Shown: one piece after another, positions 22,249-24,229 of the stretch | Layout of the letters: every line of letters starts with the position of its first letter | How positions within the stretch are numbered: position 1 is the stretch's first letter | Assembly (NCBI GenBank): GCA_900539185.1 | Contig: UQBG01000027.1 | Location: forward strand, 1 to 24,229 | Reading direction: 5' to 3' | Length of the DNA: 24,229 nucleotides | Source: an uncultured Clostridium sp. | GTDB lineage: Bacteria; Bacillota; Clostridia; Lachnospirales; Lachnospiraceae | Program-made: the position numbers and the translations under genes | Notes under the pieces: generated by a model | Seen by the model: only the letters and a program-made list of their open reading frames with translations | Told to the model about the DNA's origin: nothing | The model's database searches: none

Positions 22249-22277
22249 ATAATAGCTTCACCCGGAGCAAATGTCAA
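22249..22277 (-). promoter_or_regulatory. htpG promoter
   Basis: Minus-strand -35 TTGACA (22272-22277), 17-base spacer, -10 TATTAT (22249-22254): near-consensus sigma-A. Expected start is about 70 bases before the htpG ATG. Confidence 0.8.
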
Positions 22278-22284
22278 CAGAAAA

Positions 22285-22311
22285 TTAGCACTCATTTCAA
22301 ATGAGTGCTAA
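22285..22311 (-). promoter_or_regulatory. CIRCE element (HrcA operator)
   Basis: Exact consensus TTAGCACTC-N9-GAGTGCTAA. The nine-base spacer is itself palindromic, so the whole 27 bases form one 13-bp hairpin. It lies seven bases upstream of the htpG -35 rather than downstream of the promoter, and 31 bases after the stop of the lipoprotein gene, with TTTT on the htpG side, so it might also terminate that gene. Confidence 0.95.
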
Positions 22312-22342
22312 TAATTTAAGAATGTTTATATATTTTTTAGAA

Positions 22343-23578
22343 TCAATAGATAAAATTCTGAACCCAATAGTATCCATATGACGAGTTTGGATCATAGTAG
22401 CAGGCGATACCGATCTGTGTAAATGAGCCATCGAGAATGTTCGCCCGATGCCCCGGTGAATTCATCCAGGAGTTCATAACCGACTCCGGTGACCACTGAC
22501 CGGCCGCGATATTCTCGCCGGCTCCCCAGTAGCTCACACCTGCTTCATCATAGGCAGTGAAGCAACTGCTTCCATTCGGTCTGGTATGTGAAAAGCTCTG
22601 TGTAATCTCTGCTGCCCGTACTTTGGATGCCGATACCAGCGTATAATTCATCGAGAGTGGTGCCAGCCCGGCATTGGCTCGTTCGGCATTCACCAGACTC
22701 AGAACCTGTTCTGCATAACTGTCCATATAATATGCAGATGCTGTGCTGCCACCGGATGAACTTCCACCACCGGAACTGCTGCCTGAACTGCCGCTTCCGG
22801 TGCTGCTTCCCGAACTACTTCCACCTGTAGAACCACCTGGACCGGCACTTCCACTGTTTCCGGCAGAACCGCCACCGGATCCGTTTCCATTCTGCTTTGT
22901 TTCACTTACCGTAACCGTGATCTCTGCCTTGATCGTCTCATCTGCATGTGCCTGCACCGTCACAATACAGGTTCCGGCAGATACCGCAGTAATCACACCC
23001 GTTTCATCTACGGTCGCTATCTTCTCATCGCTACTGCTCCACAGAAGCTCCTGATCTTCTGCATCCTCCGGCAGAACCGTCACCTCGATCCCGGCTTGTT
23101 CTCCGATTCCCAGTGCCACCTCCGTCTGTGATATCTGAAGCTCCGTCGGAAGAATCTCCTTCTTCACTTGGATCTTAATCTCCGTCCGGAGTCCACTGAT
23201 ACTATCCTGTATCTTTATCTGTGTCTCACCCTCCGAGATTCCGCTTACAACTCCATCCTGCCGCACGGTACAGACCGTCGGATCTTCGGACTCATATGTA
23301 AGTCGATAGAGACTGGCTGTATCCGGGGTCAATACGACCTCGATTGCCCGTTCCTCGCCTTCTTCTACGATCAGAACATGTCCATGGGTAAACAGCTTCT
23401 CCAACTGCCGATTCTCCGGAAGAACCTCTACTGTCGTCTCCGTTCCGGTTCCTTCCACCGGGCTTCCATGTATACCTGTCCCCGTAAATATCAAAGGATT
23501 CTGACATCCGGTCATCCCCAGCACTCCAGATAACATAACTGCTAATCCGATTCTTCTTACTGCTCCTGTCCGTCTCAT
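22343..23578 (-). CDS. Lipoprotein with two Ig-like (Big_2-type) domains and a CAP/SCP domain
   Basis: 411 residues, predicted surface lipoprotein. The signal peptide (residues 1-24) ends at a lipobox MTGC with Cys25. Two Big_2-like beta domains follow (about 55-138 and 143-226; markers ESEDPTVCTVRQDGVVSGISEG and SSSDEKIATVDETGVITAVSAG in matching positions). A Gly/Ser-rich linker spans about 232-280, and a YkwD-type CAP domain from about 285 to the end contains LVNAERANAG, SHTRPNGS, GENIA and WMNSPGHRANIL. CAP domains of this type are extracellular with debated function. ATG 23578 has GGAGG seven bases upstream; the ATG two codons earlier sits on the ribosome site. It has its own promoter. 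Confidence 0.92.
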   Translation of the reverse strand: MRRTGAVRRIGLAVMLSGVLGMTGCQNPLIFTGTGIHGSPVEGTGTETTVEVLPENRQLEKLFTHGHVLIVEEGEERAIEVVLTPDTASLYRLTYESEDPTVCTVRQDGVVSGISEGETQIKIQDSISGLRTEIKIQVKKEILPTELQISQTEVALGIGEQAGIEVTVLPEDAEDQELLWSSSDEKIATVDETGVITAVSAGTCIVTVQAHADETIKAEITVTVSETKQNGNGSGGGSAGNSGSAGPGGSTGGSSSGSSTGSGSSGSSSGGGSSSGGSTASAYYMDSYAEQVLSLVNAERANAGLAPLSMNYTLVSASKVRAAEITQSFSHTRPNGSSCFTAYDEAGVSYWGAGENIAAGQWSPESVMNSWMNSPGHRANILDGSFTQIGIACYYDPNSSYGYYWVQNFIY

Positions 23579-23652
23579 ATGCATTCCTCCATCTATTCGC
23601 GTTCCTGTACCTGTGCTTTTGTATCTGTGTCCTTTATTGCTAAGTCCAGTAT

Positions 23653-23681
23653 ACTATACTACCCGGTCAAAAGGCTACCAA
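23653..23681 (-). promoter_or_regulatory. Promoter of the CAP lipoprotein gene
   Basis: Minus-strand -35 TTGGTA (23676-23681) and -10 TATAGT (23653-23658), spacer 17, directly after the rplT terminator. Confidence 0.5.
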
Positions 23682-23684
23682 AAC

Positions 23685-23716
23685 AAAAAAATTCCCAGAA
23701 CAAAAGTTCTGAGAAT
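23685..23716 (-). terminator. Terminator of the rpmI-rplT transcript
   Basis: Stem 23691-23701 with 23706-23716, loop of four, followed by seven U (23685-23691) on the minus strand. It starts 22 bases after the rplT stop codon. Confidence 0.88.
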
Positions 23717-23738
23717 CTTTCTGTATCAAATATTCGAT

Positions 23739-24092
23739 TTAGATATTTGCCTTAGCTACATCTACTAACTTTGCAAATCCATCTGCATCACTGATAGCCA
23801 TCTCAGATAACATCTTACGATTGATATCTACGCCTGCTACCTTCAGACCATGCATCAGCTTGCTGTAAGAGATACCGTTCATTCTGGCAGCTGCGTTGAT
23901 ACGAGCGATCCATAACTGTCTGAACTGTCTCTTCTTCTGCTTCCGTCCTGCATATGCGGTTGTTAAACCTCTCATTACAGACTGCTTTGCTACTCTATAC
24001 TGCTTAGATCTGGCTCCCTTGTAGCCCTTTGCAAGCTTTAATACTCGATTGTGCTTCTTCTTAGCGTTTAAGCCACCTTTAATTCTTGCCAT
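23739..24092 (-). CDS. rplT: 50S ribosomal protein L20
   Basis: 117 residues, the normal length. The N-terminal basic extension MARIKGGLNAKKKHNRVLKLAKGYKGARSKQYR (split at the family glycines) and the globular RQLWIARINAAARMNGISYSKLMHGLK are diagnostic. L20 binds 23S rRNA early in 50S assembly and, in many bacteria, represses its own operon. ATG 24092 follows AGGAGG by about eight bases, 17 bases after the L35 stop. Confidence 0.98.
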   Translation of the reverse strand: MARIKGGLNAKKKHNRVLKLAKGYKGARSKQYRVAKQSVMRGLTTAYAGRKQKKRQFRQLWIARINAAARMNGISYSKLMHGLKVAGVDINRKMLSEMAISDADGFAKLVDVAKANI

Positions 24093-24109
24093 CGTCGCTT
24101 CCTCCTATC

Positions 24110-24229
24110 CTACATATATGGTAAAATCTTCTTCATGTTCTTAACATTGGTTGCATCTGTTATAGTTGCTTTTCTAAGATTTCTCTTTCTCTTAGTGGTC
24201 TTCTTTGTTAAGATATGGCTCTTATAAGC
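24110..24229 (-). CDS. rpmI: 50S ribosomal protein L35 (3' part, cut by window edge)
   Basis: The last 39 codons and stop are present: AYKSHILTKKTTKRKRNL, then RKATITDATNVKNMKKILPYM. This is the basic C-terminal two-thirds of L35. The start and probably infC lie beyond the right edge. It is in the usual order directly before rplT, 17 bases apart. Confidence 0.96.
   Translation of the reverse strand, partial: AYKSHILTKKTTKRKRNLRKATITDATNVKNMKKILPYM

Noticed and set aside
22743..22850. Repetitive sequence in the CAP lipoprotein gene that could be taken for a direct-repeat array
   Set aside because: It encodes the Gly/Ser-rich linker in frame; repeat units are irregular and there are no spacers, so it is not a CRISPR array.

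Overview
The window looks like a chromosomal segment from a low- to mid-GC Firmicute, most likely a member of the Lachnospiraceae (class Clostridia). The grounds are strong AGGAGG-type ribosome binding sites, intrinsic U-tract terminators, a CIRCE element, the rpmI-rplT pair at the right end, a MoxR/DUF58/transglutaminase operon, and several small proteins of a type I associate with Lachnospiraceae. Almost everything is on the minus strand. The exceptions are a plus-strand ABC transporter block (11810-13709) and one plus-strand gene at 19672-20169.

Left part, about 1-7000: accessory and decaying. Short, mostly single genes lie between stretches of AT-rich DNA, most with their own promoter and terminator: a DUF3879-like protein, two GNAT acetyltransferases, a LOG-type phosphoribohydrolase, an ICMT-type membrane methyltransferase and several membrane proteins of unknown function. 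Two gene remnants (a truncated DUF6796-like gene and the 3' end of an RlmI-like rRNA methyltransferase with an in-frame stop) show deletion and decay. Three unexplained structures are here. First, an imperfect inverted repeat (2-49 and 1792-1838) flanks about 1.8 kb. Second, a promoter carrying two in-phase TATATCG-N5-CGATATA operators drives only a 13-codon ORF. Third, a leader element AATCGGRRTTTA recurs just before the Shine-Dalgarno sequence of four different genes.

Middle, 6800-13750: a self-regulated tetR-esterase operon (possibly with a 44-codon third gene), a leaderless subtilisin-like protease downstream of a membrane-anchored HtrA protease, and, divergent from htrA, a 91-residue hypothetical gene followed by an SsuB/SsuC-type ABC transporter that lacks a substrate-binding protein.

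Right, 13767-24229: core-type genes. An operon runs moxR, DUF58, transglutaminase-like membrane protein, M18 aminopeptidase, with tight overlaps. Divergent from it is a DUF5721-like gene. Then come htpG under a CIRCE element placed unusually upstream of its -35 box, a CAP-domain lipoprotein with two Ig-like domains, and rpmI-rplT with a clear terminator. No CRISPR array, tRNA, rRNA, riboswitch or transposase was seen.
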